DNA of 64,000 nucleotides from Ichthyobacterium seriolicida (GTDB lineage Bacteria; Bacteroidota; Bacteroidia; Flavobacteriales; Ichthyobacteriaceae): NCBI RefSeq assembly GCF_002369955.1, contig NZ_AP014564.1, positions 308,893 to 372,892 of the forward strand, read 5' to 3'. Shown piece by piece: positions 53,034 to 63,321 of this stretch (position 1 is its first letter; each line of letters starts with the position of its first letter). The notes under the pieces were generated by a model. It saw only the letters and a program-made list of their open reading frames with translations, ran no database searches and was not told where the DNA came from. The position numbers and the translations under genes were made by a program.

Positions 53034-53486
53034 ATGACTCATTTAAAAAAAGGTGATGTAGCCCCACATTTCACATCAAAAGATCAAGACGGTCAAACCG
53101 TATCTCTTTCGGATTTTAAAGGGAAAAAATTGGTCTTATTTTTTTATCCAAGAGCTAACACCCCAGGATGTACTGCAGAGGCTTGTAACCTAAGAGACAA
53201 TTATTCAAAATTAGAAGAAAATAATTATCAGGTTTTAGGTGTTAGTTGCGATACACAAAGCAAGCAACTCAGTTTCAAGGAAAAAAAAGAATTGCCTTAT
53301 TCTCTTTTGTCTGATACGGATCAAAAAGTAGTTGAAGCTTATGGGGTTTTTGGAGAAAAAAAATTTATGGGAAAATCATATAACGGTATTTTTAGAACTA
53401 CTTTTATAATAGATGAAAACGGCATTATAGAAGAAGTAATTACTGATGTTAAGACCAAAGATCACACAAATCAAATATTGAAATAA
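53034..53486 (+). CDS. bcp: Thioredoxin-dependent thiol peroxidase (BCP/PrxQ type)
   Basis: The product is 150 residues from ATG 53034; the frame is open for 21 more codons upstream but that tail is not family-like. It is a peroxiredoxin with [29 protein letters not shown] holding the peroxidatic cysteine (PGCT) and the nearby resolving cysteine of the PrxQ type. It reduces hydroperoxides in the cytoplasm. A possible -7 element TACTTTTG lies at 52985-52992. It is the first gene of the run bcp-recA-HD-cdaA-ccsBA. Confidence 0.93.
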   Translation: MTHLKKGDVAPHFTSKDQDGQTVSLSDFKGKKLVLFFYPRANTPGCTAEACNLRDNYSKLEENNYQVLGVSCDTQSKQLSFKEKKELPYSLLSDTDQKVVEAYGVFGEKKFMGKSYNGIFRTTFIIDENGIIEEVITDVKTKDHTNQILK

Positions 53487-53488
53487 AA

Positions 53489-54508
53489 ATGTCGGACAAA
53501 CAATCAGACAAACAAAGGGAAGAAAAGCGAAAAGCTTTAGATCTAGTTTTAGATAAACTAGATAAATCTTATGGCAAGGGAACCGTAATGAGGATGGGCG
53601 ATGCGCCTATAAGAGAGATAGATGTTATTCCTACAGGGTCTTTAGGCTTGGATTTAGCTTTGGGAGTAGGGGGTTATCCTCGTGGGAGAATAATAGAGAT
53701 ATACGGTCCTGAGTCTTCTGGAAAAACGACCTTAACGCTACACGCTATAAATGAGGCTCAAAAATTAAATGGCACAGCAGCCTTTATAGATGCCGAACAC
53801 GCTTTCGATATGTTTTACGCCAAGAAATTAGGTATAAATATAGAAGAACTCATTATTTCTCAACCAGATAATGGAGAGCAGGCTCTTGAGATAGCAGATA
53901 ACTTAATCAGATCAGGGGCTATAGATATAATAGTGATAGACTCTGTGGCTGCACTCACTCCAAAGAGTGAGATAGATGGAGAGATGGGAGATTCAAAAAT
54001 GGGAATTCACGCCAGGCTGATGTCTCAAGCCTTGAGAAAGCTAACCTCTTCTATTAGTAAGACTAAGTGCACTATGATTTTTATAAATCAGCTAAGAGAT
54101 AAAATAGGTGTTATATACGGCAATCCTGAGACCACCACAGGAGGTAATGCATTGAAATTTTACTCTACTATTAGATTGGATATCAGAAAGAAACCAGCTA
54201 TAAAAGATGGAGATAAGGTCATTGGAAATCCCACAAAGGTCAAGGTAGTAAAAAACAAAGTAGCTCCTCCATTTAAGACTGCAGAATTCGATATCATATA
54301 TGGTGAAGGCATCTCTCAAATAGGTGAAATCCTAAACTTAGCTGTTGATTTCGACGTTTTGAAAAAGAGCGGATCTTGGTTTAGTTATAAAGATAAAAAG
54401 TTAGCTCAAGGCAGAGAAAATGTAAAGAGTATTCTGAAAGAAGACCCTGTTTTATTAGAAGAGTTAAAGGCAGTGGTAAAAGAGAAGATTGGGGAAGTAG
54501 ATCAATAG
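53489..54508 (+). CDS. recA: Recombinase RecA
   Basis: The 339-residue strand-exchange protein has Walker [10 protein letters not shown] (residues 73-81), [34 protein letters not shown] (Walker B), the L1/L2 regions MSQALRKLT and [28 protein letters not shown], and a C-terminal domain. It loads on single-stranded DNA for recombination and SOS induction. Its start is 2 bp after the bcp stop. It would also handle gene conversion between the lipoprotein paralogues. Confidence 0.98.
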   Translation: MSDKQSDKQREEKRKALDLVLDKLDKSYGKGTVMRMGDAPIREIDVIPTGSLGLDLALGVGGYPRGRIIEIYGPESSGKTTLTLHAINEAQKLNGTAAFIDAEHAFDMFYAKKLGINIEELIISQPDNGEQALEIADNLIRSGAIDIIVIDSVAALTPKSEIDGEMGDSKMGIHARLMSQALRKLTSSISKTKCTMIFINQLRDKIGVIYGNPETTTGGNALKFYSTIRLDIRKKPAIKDGDKVIGNPTKVKVVKNKVAPPFKTAEFDIIYGEGISQIGEILNLAVDFDVLKKSGSWFSYKDKKLAQGRENVKSILKEDPVLLEELKAVVKEKIGEVDQ

Positions 54509-54522
54509 ATGAGAATTTTACC

Positions 54523-55773
54523 TTGAAAAAAATACCATTAGAAAAAAACATTGCGTTTAACGATCCTATTTATGGTCCCATAAATATGAAGGACCCTCTC
54601 ATACTCGAGTTAATAGAGACTAGGTATTTGCAGAGGATGAGGAGAATAAATCAGCTAGGCTTAACGCATATGGTATATCCGAGTGCGCATCACACTAGGT
54701 TTAGTCATGCCATAGGAGCTATGTATCTTATGAATATTGCTTTAGATACCTTAATATCTAAGGGGAATGTCATAACCCAACAAGAAAAGCAAGCAGCTTT
54801 GATAGCTATACTATTACACGATATAGGGCATGGTCCTTATTCTCATGCATTGGAAAATATAATCTTAGAAGTGCATCACGAAAAATTGTCTTTAGAGTTT
54901 ATGACTATTCTAAACGATCAATTTCAAGGGAAACTGTCTATGGCTATAGAAATCTTTAAAGGTGATTATCAAAAGAAATTTTTACATCAGTTAGTATCTA
55001 GTCAATTTGATATGGATAGACTAGATTATTTAAAGAGAGATAGTTTCAATACAGGTGTGATAGAAGGAGATATAAATTCTTTGAGATTACTCTCTATGCT
55101 AGACATAGTCGAGGATGAGTTAGTAATAGATATAAAGGGAATATACTCGGTTGAGAAATTCATTTTTGCCAGGAGATTTATGTATTGGCAGGTCTACTTA
55201 CACAAGACGAGTACCTCTACAGAGGTCATACTAAAAAACATATTTAGAAGAGCCAAGGAATTAGTTAAAGAGGGGTTTGATTTACCATCTGATGGAATAG
55301 GATTTTTCCTGAGAAATAATAATGATAAAGCCTTTCTAGATGAAAACAAACAAAACACATTAGAGGCATTTAGTCATATAGATGATTCCGATATAATGTG
55401 TTTGGTAAAGAAATGGCAATACGCAGAAGATTTGATATTGTCTAAGTTGAGTTCTATGTTGATAAATAGAAAATTATTTAAAACCAAGATATCATCGACC
55501 CCATTTGATCTTGAAAAGATAGAAGATGTAAAAAAAAGAATAGGTGATAAATACGGAATCACCTTAGAACAGAGTTCGTACTTCATAGGTCAGATAGAAG
55601 CTAGAAACACATGTAATATAAAGGATAGTATAAAATTCTTGGATGAGAATAATAATTTAATTAATATGTGTGATGTATCGCAACACTACAAATTCATATG
55701 CAATTCTACCGATGAGGTAAAATACATTCTGTACTTCCCCAAGGATTTTTTACCTATTATAGATATTTTCTAA
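54523..55773 (+). CDS. HD-domain phosphohydrolase (dNTPase-like)
   Basis: The 416-residue protein starts at TTG 54523 and carries a clear HD domain: RYLQRMRRINQLGLTHMVYPSAHHTRFSHAIGAMYL, LLHDIGHGPYSHALE and SSQFDMDRLDYLKRDSFNTG. The layout resembles the YdhJ/SAMHD1-like group of dNTP triphosphohydrolases; the substrate is not established. It is 14 bp downstream of recA and 23 bp upstream of cdaA. In relatives lpxD often follows this gene; it does not here. Confidence 0.88.
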   Translation: MKKIPLEKNIAFNDPIYGPINMKDPLILELIETRYLQRMRRINQLGLTHMVYPSAHHTRFSHAIGAMYLMNIALDTLISKGNVITQQEKQAALIAILLHDIGHGPYSHALENIILEVHHEKLSLEFMTILNDQFQGKLSMAIEIFKGDYQKKFLHQLVSSQFDMDRLDYLKRDSFNTGVIEGDINSLRLLSMLDIVEDELVIDIKGIYSVEKFIFARRFMYWQVYLHKTSTSTEVILKNIFRRAKELVKEGFDLPSDGIGFFLRNNNDKAFLDENKQNTLEAFSHIDDSDIMCLVKKWQYAEDLILSKLSSMLINRKLFKTKISSTPFDLEKIEDVKKRIGDKYGITLEQSSYFIGQIEARNTCNIKDSIKFLDENNNLINMCDVSQHYKFICNSTDEVKYILYFPKDFLPIIDIF

Positions 55774-55796
55774 GTTTGTCACAAATATAATACGTT

Positions 55797-56570
55797 GTGA
55801 ATTATATAGACTTCGGGGTATTAGACATAATAGATATTATATTAGTAGCTATACTGATCTATCAAGGTTATATATTTTTAAAGAGGAAAGTAACTCTTAA
55901 TATCTTTATTGGAGCATTAATAGTTATAGTTGTTTGGAAGTTGGTAGGGATGCTAGATTTGGTGCTTCTAAATGAGATTTTAGACAAGATAGTAAGCGTT
56001 GGTGTATTAATTTTGGTAGTTGTATTTCAACAAGAGATACGGACTTTTTTGTTGATGATAGGTACGAGCAAGTTCACTAATATCCCTTTTATTATGAATC
56101 GTTTCTTCAGCGATAATATGGTTTTAGATTTGAAGATAGACTTAAAAGCAGTAATGGATGCCTGTCAGCTATTTTCTTCTACCAAGACTGGGGCTCTCAT
56201 AGTATTAGAACGCAATAATAATTTGGACGATATTATTCAGACCAAAATCGATATGAATGTAGAGTTGAATTCAGCTATTTTAGAGAGTATATTTTTTAAA
56301 AATAGCCCTTTGCACGATGGAGCTATCATAGTTAGGGGGAATAAAATCATAGCAGTGAGGGCAGTGTTACCAGTGTCCGAAAAAAAACACATACCTAGAA
56401 ATATGGGACTCAGACACAGAGCGGCCGTAGGGATTACAGAAGACACTGATTCTTTGGTTATAATAGTTTCAGAAGAGAGTGGTGAAATTTCCTATGTGAC
56501 TCGTGGAGCAATCGTCAGAAATGAATCTGTCAAGGAGTTATTCGATAAGATAAAGAAAGAGATGGCATAA
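55797..56570 (+). CDS. cdaA: Diadenylate cyclase CdaA
   Basis: The 257-residue membrane enzyme makes c-di-AMP from two ATP. Three N-terminal membrane helices (about residues 7-87) are followed by the DAC domain with KTGALIVLER, NSPLHDGAIIVRGNKIIAVRAVLP (DGA motif) and GLRHRAAVGITEDTDSLVIIVSEESGEIS (RHR motif). The start is GTG 55797. c-di-AMP controls osmotic and cell-wall balance in many bacteria; the targets here are unknown. Confidence 0.94.
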   Translation: MNYIDFGVLDIIDIILVAILIYQGYIFLKRKVTLNIFIGALIVIVVWKLVGMLDLVLLNEILDKIVSVGVLILVVVFQQEIRTFLLMIGTSKFTNIPFIMNRFFSDNMVLDLKIDLKAVMDACQLFSSTKTGALIVLERNNNLDDIIQTKIDMNVELNSAILESIFFKNSPLHDGAIIVRGNKIIAVRAVLPVSEKKHIPRNMGLRHRAAVGITEDTDSLVIIVSEESGEISYVTRGAIVRNESVKELFDKIKKEMA

Positions 56571-56576
56571 TAATTT

Positions 56577-59500
56577 ATGGAAAACAAAAAGACTAATATT
56601 AAAATAACCAATAGTATAGAAAGAGTATTATTTTCTACCAAGCTGGCGTTGATATTAATACTAACATATGCTGTATCTATGGCTCTTGGCACTTTTATAG
56701 AAAATGATTACGGCACTCCTGCAGCAAAAAATATTATATATGAAGCTCTGTGGTTTGAAGTAATACAGGTTTTGTTAGCTATAAATTTTATAGGTCATAT
56801 ATTTAAGTATAAGCTAATCGAGAGAAAAAAGTATTCTCTTCTAACTTTTCATATAGCTTTTATAGTAATCCTGCTAGGAGGTGCAATTACTAGGTATATC
56901 AGTTTTGAGGGCATTATGCATATTAGAGAGGGAGAACAAAGCGATTATATTTTGTCTTATAATAATTACTTGCAAGTTAGGATAGATAATGATAATCAGC
57001 AAAAAGTATATGCTCCAAAAAGAAAAAATCTATCGGAAATAGGCAACCGATATTTCGAACATAAGTACGATTTTTTAGACCGAGAAATATTCTTGAAATA
57101 TGTAGATTTTATCCCCAACGCCAAAAGAGATCTAATCCAATCTCCTGGAGGCAAGTATACTTTACACTTAGTAAGCACTTCGGATAATGGCCGAGATAAT
57201 ATATATATACAAGATTTAGAAACTAAATTGATTAACAATTTGGTCTTCACTTTGAACAATGAGCAAAAAGGAGCTGTAAATATCTTTTTAAAAGATGGAG
57301 AATTGTACTTTAACTCTCCTTTTCCCACCACTTTTATGCGCATGTCAGATAAACACGAAGGATCTTTAGAAAAGGATATGACCCATAGCTTTAACCAAGC
57401 TACCTTATATGATTTTTCAGGAGTCAAAATAGTTCTCAAAGAGGTTTTTGACAGTCTTAGTTTTAAGTGGATAAAAGGTGATAAAGAGGATAATGCTGAA
57501 GATGTTTTAATTCTAGATGTCTGTCTAAACCATGAGAGTAAAAAGGTCGAATTAAAAGGGGGCAAAGGCTCTTTTAACAAGATGAAAGAAATAGAAATAG
57601 GCGGATTAAATGTAAATATTAGGTATGGTGCTAAAAAAATAGATTTGCCATTTGCTATTAGGTTAGATAAGTTTAATGCTGAAAAGTATCCTGGAACTAT
57701 AAGTAGTTATTCTTCCTTTGCTAGTGAGGTTACAGTCATAGACCAACAAAATGATGTGATTATTCCTTATAGGATTTTTATGAATAACGTCTTGGATTAC
57801 AGAGGGTATAGATTTTTTCAATCTTCTTTTGATTCAGATGAGAAGGGTTCAGTTTTTTCTGTAAATCACGATTTTTTAGGTACCACAGTCAGCTATATAG
57901 GTTATATGTTATTGCTAATAGGAATGTCCTGGACTCTTTTTAGTAAAAAATCTAGGTTCTCAAAGCTGAAGAAAAAGATAGATATCATAAGTGAGAAAAA
58001 ACAAATTTTGCTCTTTTTATTATCTGTGCCTTTTCTTAACTCAAATGCTCAAATTAATGAAGTAAATAATAAGAGTATAGATGTAGACTCTATAAAGAAA
58101 ACTATTGCCATAGATAAGCAGCACTCTGAAAAGGTGGGATATCTCTTGGTTCAAAACAAGGGCCGAATAGAACCTATCAACACATTGGCTTCTAAGATTC
58201 TGAGGAAGATACACAGGGAAAATCACTTTGAGAATTACAGTGCTAATCAGGTGTTTATATCTATGATGTCTAATCCTATGTCTTGGCAACATATCCCTTT
58301 TATATATGTCAGTAATAAGGATTTACGAAACAAATTTGAAGCAAAAAAGTATATAGCTTTTCTAGATGCTTTCGACGAAAAAGGCACTTATCTATTGAGA
58401 GATGAAGTCTCTAAATCGTATAAAAAAAAGCCTTTGGCACGAACTGAATACGACAAGGCTATTATGGCCCTAGACGAGAGAATAAATATTTTATATTCTC
58501 TTTTACACAAAGGTTTTTTAGAGATATTTCCACTTCCAAATGACAGTGATAATAAATGGTATTCCCCTGTGGGTGATATCAGTATGTTCCAAAAGAAAGA
58601 TTCCCTATTTATAACAAATGTCTTTGGTTGGTATCTAGAAGAGTTAAAAAAAGCTAAAGAGACAGGAAATTGGAAAGATGCAGATAAAAAAATAGAATAC
58701 ATAAGTAAATTCCAGAGGAAATACGGTTGGGAGATAATTCCATCTGACAGTAAAATAGAGGCCGAGATATTTTATAACAAAGTAGATATTTTCAACAGGT
58801 TGTTCAAATACTATCTCTTGTTGGGCATATCTATGCTGATGGTTTGTTTTGCCACTATATTTATCAATCGTTCTAGAGTATTAAACTATTCTTTATTTTT
58901 TTTAGGAGGCCTTACTGTACTGTGTTTTATAGCTCATACTTTAGGTTTGATTTTAAGGTGGTACATCTCTGGAAATGCCCCTTGGAGTAACGGATATGAG
59001 AGTATGATTTATGTAGGTTGGGCCACTATTTTATCGGGGATAATATTCTGTAAAAAATCTCCTATAACTCTTTCTTCTACTGCTATTTTAGCTTCGTTGA
59101 TACTGTGGGTTGCCAGTCTGAATTGGCTAGATCCAGAGATAACCAATTTACAACCAGTTTTAAAATCCTATTGGTTGTCTATTCACGTATCTGTCATTGT
59201 GGCTAGTTATGGCTTTCTAGCTTTAGGAGCTCTGTTGGGATTATTAGTTTTGATCATAATGATTTTTTCAAGCAAAAAAAATACAGATAGGATAGTGTTG
59301 ACTATAAAAGAATTGACCTATATAAATGAGATGACCATAACAATAGGGCTATTTATGTTGACCATAGGCACATTTTTGGGAGGTGTTTGGGCGAATGAAT
59401 CCTGGGGTAGATATTGGGGATGGGACCCTAAAGAGACATGGGCTTTCATAAGTATTTTCGTGTACTCTCTGATACTTCATATGAGGTTAGTTCCTTTTTT

Positions 59501-59711
59501 AAAGGGTGTTTTTCAATTTAATATGGCTTCGATATTGGGATTAGGCTCTATAATAATGACCTATTTTGGGGTTAATTATTATTTAGGAGGAATGCACTCT
59601 TATGCAAAAGGCGATCCCTTGCCAATACCTGATTTTATATATTACATAATAGTGAGTATAATTTTTATAGGTATTGTGTCTTTTTTTAGAAAAAGGCGTT
59701 TGAATATATAG
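56577..59711 (+). CDS. Fused cytochrome c biogenesis protein CcsBA (ResB-CcsA)
   Basis: The 1044-residue membrane protein fuses a ResB/CcsB-like half (N-terminal helices, then a periplasmic domain to about residue 440) to a CcsA half. The CcsA half has many helices and the tryptophan-rich heme-binding motif WGRYWGWDPKETW near residue 950. The central stretch (about 490-740) is a large periplasmic insert that Bacteroidota fusions usually have. System II exports heme and joins it to CxxCH cysteines, which fits the multiheme ActA and ActE encoded here. It is the last gene of its run. Confidence 0.92.
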   Translation: MENKKTNIKITNSIERVLFSTKLALILILTYAVSMALGTFIENDYGTPAAKNIIYEALWFEVIQVLLAINFIGHIFKYKLIERKKYSLLTFHIAFIVILLGGAITRYISFEGIMHIREGEQSDYILSYNNYLQVRIDNDNQQKVYAPKRKNLSEIGNRYFEHKYDFLDREIFLKYVDFIPNAKRDLIQSPGGKYTLHLVSTSDNGRDNIYIQDLETKLINNLVFTLNNEQKGAVNIFLKDGELYFNSPFPTTFMRMSDKHEGSLEKDMTHSFNQATLYDFSGVKIVLKEVFDSLSFKWIKGDKEDNAEDVLILDVCLNHESKKVELKGGKGSFNKMKEIEIGGLNVNIRYGAKKIDLPFAIRLDKFNAEKYPGTISSYSSFASEVTVIDQQNDVIIPYRIFMNNVLDYRGYRFFQSSFDSDEKGSVFSVNHDFLGTTVSYIGYMLLLIGMSWTLFSKKSRFSKLKKKIDIISEKKQILLFLLSVPFLNSNAQINEVNNKSIDVDSIKKTIAIDKQHSEKVGYLLVQNKGRIEPINTLASKILRKIHRENHFENYSANQVFISMMSNPMSWQHIPFIYVSNKDLRNKFEAKKYIAFLDAFDEKGTYLLRDEVSKSYKKKPLARTEYDKAIMALDERINILYSLLHKGFLEIFPLPNDSDNKWYSPVGDISMFQKKDSLFITNVFGWYLEELKKAKETGNWKDADKKIEYISKFQRKYGWEIIPSDSKIEAEIFYNKVDIFNRLFKYYLLLGISMLMVCFATIFINRSRVLNYSLFFLGGLTVLCFIAHTLGLILRWYISGNAPWSNGYESMIYVGWATILSGIIFCKKSPITLSSTAILASLILWVASLNWLDPEITNLQPVLKSYWLSIHVSVIVASYGFLALGALLGLLVLIIMIFSSKKNTDRIVLTIKELTYINEMTITIGLFMLTIGTFLGGVWANESWGRYWGWDPKETWAFISIFVYSLILHMRLVPFLKGVFQFNMASILGLGSIIMTYFGVNYYLGGMHSYAKGDPLPIPDFIYYIIVSIIFIGIVSFFRKRRLNI

Positions 59712-59761
59712 TCAAGAGGCTATTTAAGAAGTTATAAACACAAGACAAAGCAAGTGAGAAT

Positions 59762-59781
59762 CTCTTTCTAAAAAGAGTTTT
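59762..59781 (+). terminator. Short terminator after ccsBA overlapping the wbqC stop codon
   Basis: CTCTTT-CTAA-AAAGAG followed by TTTT lies 50 bases after the ccsBA stop. The loop is within the convergent WbqC gene's stop codon, so it could serve both directions. Confidence 0.4.
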
Positions 59782-60394
59782 CAGTTAGTAATAATTCTAG
59801 GTATTGAGAGGCGTTAGGTCCTTCCGAGAAGATTAAATCTAAAATACTCAGATTGGCTAAAAATCCGTGTTTATCTGAGAAGACCTGTGTATAAGGAGGG
59901 AATGTCAATTCACTTTTTATTTTGGGGTGAATTTTTCTAAAATCTACAGTGTCAGAATCTATTTGTGATTTATAAGTATTTGTTTTTTCATAAAAGGGCT
60001 TTATCTCTAGGATATTAGAAATGACCTCGTGTATTTTAATATTTAGGTCTACTAAGAATTGTTCTTTTTTCTCAAAGATCAGTTTAATTTCTTCTTCATA
60101 GAATTCAAAATAAGGTGATGATCTATAGGCTGAATATATAGAGTTCCAATGATGAGATTGCCAAAGGTGATCATAAGATATTTTTACATCTCTTATCTTT
60201 TGGTTATTGTCACCTGTGTGGATTATTGGAATACTCAAGCATAATTTTCCGTTTGCTCCGAAAATACAGAATCTATTTCTATAAGATTGTTTCTGAAAAT
60301 GTTCTTCCCACTCGAGTATTGGTAAGTGATTTATCCATCTAAAATAATATTCTATAGGAGGAAAATAACTTAGGCAAAACAATCCTTTTTTCAC
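59768..60394 (-). CDS. WbqC-family protein
   Basis: The 208-residue protein begins with the family pattern LSYFPPIEYYFRWINHLPILEWEEHFQKQSYRNRF and continues FGANGKLCLSIPI, ISYDHLWQSHHWNSIYSAYRSSPYFEFY. WbqC proteins are linked to polysaccharide clusters in some bacteria but have no proven reaction. In flavobacteria this gene commonly follows lepB, as here, where the two overlap by 4 bases. Confidence 0.88.
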   Translation of the reverse strand: MKKGLFCLSYFPPIEYYFRWINHLPILEWEEHFQKQSYRNRFCIFGANGKLCLSIPIIHTGDNNQKIRDVKISYDHLWQSHHWNSIYSAYRSSPYFEFYEEEIKLIFEKKEQFLVDLNIKIHEVISNILEIKPFYEKTNTYKSQIDSDTVDFRKIHPKIKSELTFPPYTQVFSDKHGFLANLSILDLIFSEGPNASQYLELLLTENSF

Positions 60395-61911
60395 GCAGAT
60401 TTTTTGTTTCTTCTCATCCTATATAATTTCGTTCCCGAATATAAAATCGTTATGATTATTAGAAATGGTATTAAATAAGATTTGAGTTTACCCTCTCCGT
60501 GTATTACACTTATTAGGCGTTCCCATCTGATTTTTTCCAGACCTTCTTTTGTAGAGTCCCAACTCATCCAAATAAGAACGGGTTTACCTACTATATGATC
60601 TTCAGGAACAAAGCCAAAAAAACGAGAGTCTAAGGAATTATGACGATTATCTCCCATCATCCAATAGTAATTCTGTTTGAAAGTATAAGTCGACGCTATT
60701 TGATCATTTATGAAAATATCATTTCCTCTTACTTGTAAAGTGTTATTTTCATATACGGAAATCAACCTTTCATAAAGGGGTAAATTATCCGTATTTAACT
60801 CCACAGTAGATCCCTTTTCGGGTATGAGAATGGGGCCGTAATTATCTGCGTTCCACTTTTCTCCCTTTGGGAAAATACTAGGATCAGCAACTTGTTTTGG
60901 ATAAATATGTCTCTCAACTGATATAACACCTTTTATATCAGCAATTTTTTTTGCACTATCTCCTGTTAGAAACAAAAGGTATTTATTGTTGTATAATTCA
61001 CTTATTTTCTCGGTAATATTAAATTTCTCACTTAATATTTTTGTGTTCAATTTCGTGCCATCTGTCATAACAGTATATAAAAATTGTATTTTTTTTCTAT
61101 CGGTTTCAGATTCTTGTTTTGCATTTACAAATAGAGTTCCAGATTTTATCTCTAATGAATCACCACTGATAGCTACACATCTCTTTATGTAATTTATCTT
61201 TTTGTCTATTGGCTTGATTACTGTGTTTTGCCTTTCATCTAGAGTATCTGCTGGCCAATTGAACACGACAATGTCATTATTTTCGATATCTGCTATTTTT
61301 GGCATTCTAAAATAAGGGAGCTGTATTTCTTTTATATAAGAGGGAATATTGATAAATGGTATCTTGTCGTGAATTAATGGTAAAGAAAAAAATGTCATGG
61401 GGATTCGTACACCGTATATCAATTTATTTACAAATAAAAAGTCTCCCACTAACATAGATTTCTCCATAGAAGATGTAGGAATGGTATATGCTTCGAAAGT
61501 AAATATTCGTATGATGCTAGCTCCTACAACAGCAAATAAAAGCGATCCAAAAAAAGTATTGTCTTTCTTTTTTATACTTTGTTTGTTGTAAGGGCTCTTG
61601 TCGAAATAATTAATATAAAGTATATAAGTGCTCAAGCTCAGCACCACGAATATTTTTTCATTTCTACTTCTCTTTCCAAAACGATCTATTAGCTCTACCC
61701 ATATTACTGGCAACATGACTACATTGACAGCAGGGCACCAAACTAAAAATACCCACCACCAAGGGCGTTGTATAATTTTTAGAATGATGATTGTATTATA
61801 TATTGGTATTGCTGATTTCCATGGAGAATAACCCGCCCTTTTAAAGAGATTACAATTTCTAAAAAAGAGATATATATGACCTACGATGAGTAGTAATATA
61901 AAGTTATTCAT
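60391..61911 (-). CDS. lepB: Signal peptidase I
   Basis: The 506-residue protein is longer than classical LepB because of N-terminal membrane helices (to about residue 100) and a large insert, which is usual in Bacteroidota. The catalytic serine is in TIPTSSMEKSM (S148). The general-base lysine region is NYIKRCVAISGDSLEI. The conserved C-terminal box is GDNRHNSLDSRFFGFVPEDHIVGKP. It removes signal peptides at the periplasmic face, though lipoproteins such as those in this window need LspA instead. It lies between dapB and wbqC in one operon. Confidence 0.94.
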   Translation of the reverse strand: MNNFILLLIVGHIYLFFRNCNLFKRAGYSPWKSAIPIYNTIIILKIIQRPWWWVFLVWCPAVNVVMLPVIWVELIDRFGKRSRNEKIFVVLSLSTYILYINYFDKSPYNKQSIKKKDNTFFGSLLFAVVGASIIRIFTFEAYTIPTSSMEKSMLVGDFLFVNKLIYGVRIPMTFFSLPLIHDKIPFINIPSYIKEIQLPYFRMPKIADIENNDIVVFNWPADTLDERQNTVIKPIDKKINYIKRCVAISGDSLEIKSGTLFVNAKQESETDRKKIQFLYTVMTDGTKLNTKILSEKFNITEKISELYNNKYLLFLTGDSAKKIADIKGVISVERHIYPKQVADPSIFPKGEKWNADNYGPILIPEKGSTVELNTDNLPLYERLISVYENNTLQVRGNDIFINDQIASTYTFKQNYYWMMGDNRHNSLDSRFFGFVPEDHIVGKPVLIWMSWDSTKEGLEKIRWERLISVIHGEGKLKSYLIPFLIIITILYSGTKLYRMRRNKKSA

Positions 61912-61938
61912 GTTTTTTTATTAAAAATTTAGTGCGCC

Positions 61939-62640
61939 TTACAGCTCTAGAATATCTCTAAAAGAGAAGACTCCTTTTTTCCCCAAAATCCATTCTGAGG
62001 CTAACATTACTCCCATTACAAATCCCTCTCTGCTATGGGCAGTGTGTTTTATTTCTATATCGTCTATATCAGACTTATATAAAACCGTGTGTGTTCCCGT
62101 TGTATTATCCACTCTCTTTGCCACTATAGGTATATCTTCAGGCCTTTGAGAATGGTTTAAAATCCATCGTGTCTTATCTGTTTGATTTATTATTTCCTCA
62201 GCAATTTTAATAGCCGTTCCACTAGGGCTGTCTTTTTTTTCTGTGTGATGAATTTCTTCTATGCCTACAGAGTAATTTTTGAATTTACTCATAATCTTAG
62301 AAGTCTTTTTTATTATTTCGAAAAATATATTTACTCCTATACTAAAATTAGAAGAATACAAAAATGTGCCTTCGTGTTTTGTACATAATTCTACTATTTG
62401 GGGGTAATTATCTAACCATCCAGTAGTGCCAGATATGACAGGAATCTTATTTTCTATACACTGTTTAATATTTTCAAAAGCGCCTGATGGAGTGCTAAAT
62501 TCTATTGCTATATCTGCATTGTTAAAATTTATATTACTCTGCTTTTTTTCTATTCTGGCGACTATTTTATATCCTTTTTCAACAGCGGTTTTTTCAATAG
62601 CCTTACCCATTTTACCATATCCTAAAAGAGCTATATTCAT
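61939..62640 (-). CDS. dapB: 4-hydroxy-tetrahydrodipicolinate reductase
   Basis: The 233-residue NAD(P)H-dependent enzyme acts in the lysine/diaminopimelate pathway. The nucleotide-binding loop GYGKMGKAIE is at the N-terminus, followed by IEFSTPSGAFENI, VISGTTGW, SSNFSIGVN and the substrate loop IEEIHHTEKKDSPSGTA. The short form (about 235 residues) is usual in Bacteroidota. It starts 3 bp after the DUF5683 gene. Confidence 0.95.
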   Translation of the reverse strand: MNIALLGYGKMGKAIEKTAVEKGYKIVARIEKKQSNINFNNADIAIEFSTPSGAFENIKQCIENKIPVISGTTGWLDNYPQIVELCTKHEGTFLYSSNFSIGVNIFFEIIKKTSKIMSKFKNYSVGIEEIHHTEKKDSPSGTAIKIAEEIINQTDKTRWILNHSQRPEDIPIVAKRVDNTTGTHTVLYKSDIDDIEIKHTAHSREGFVMGVMLASEWILGKKGVFSFRDILEL

Positions 62641-62643
62641 AAT

Positions 62644-63303
62644 TTAAAAATCATATGCTATTTTTAATCCCACAGAGTGTATATCATTCCTATCTAATAT
62701 CAGATTCGGCTTTATAGATAGAGCAATGTCGGTATTGAAGCTGTATAGATGAGCATAAACTAAAGCATCTATTATATTGAGTACATATACTCCCGTTAAT
62801 ACAATTAGTGATACATTTCTCAATCTAAGGTATATGTCCTGCCCCCTTAATAAAGTGTTTTCATTGCTGTAAGTGTCATAGAATTCATCTTTTTCGCCTT
62901 TTTGTCTTATGAAATAGGCTTTTCTAAATTGTTCGTATTTCAAATCGTATATTACTCCATAGTATGCACAGAGACTCATGGCTGCATATATAACTGGTAT
63001 TTTCCAATAATCTTCATTGTAAACTTGTCCTAATCCTGGTAGGACCGAAGAATAAAAAGTAGCCTTTGAAGGTGATTTATATACAGTATTTAAAAGTTTT
63101 TTAATTTGATAGTCACTATCTTTTAGTTCAACGGCAGAACTTTCAATATTGTTACTTTCTATCTGATCGACAGAATTTTCATTACTGTTTTGTTCTATTT
63201 TATCATCAGACTCTTTATCATTGTCTAGCTCATCTATTTGAGCAAAACAAGAGTAAATAGGAAATATTAATATTATTAACAAGTGTATTTTTTTCAATTT
63301 CAT
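62644..63303 (-). CDS. DUF5683 domain-containing membrane protein
   Basis: The 219-residue protein has a signal peptide, an acidic low-complexity linker (about residues 25-65), and a conserved part SSVLPGLGQVYNEDYWKIPVIYAAMSLCAYYGVIYD with two to three membrane segments. The C-terminal part is short and beta-like. The function is unknown. The parB-DUF5683-dapB-lepB order is a flavobacterial hallmark. The gene is 18 bp from parB. Confidence 0.85.
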   Translation of the reverse strand: MKLKKIHLLIILIFPIYSCFAQIDELDNDKESDDKIEQNSNENSVDQIESNNIESSAVELKDSDYQIKKLLNTVYKSPSKATFYSSVLPGLGQVYNEDYWKIPVIYAAMSLCAYYGVIYDLKYEQFRKAYFIRQKGEKDEFYDTYSNENTLLRGQDIYLRLRNVSLIVLTGVYVLNIIDALVYAHLYSFNTDIALSIKPNLILDRNDIHSVGLKIAYDF

Positions 63304-63321
63304 ACTACCCTAGTAATACAA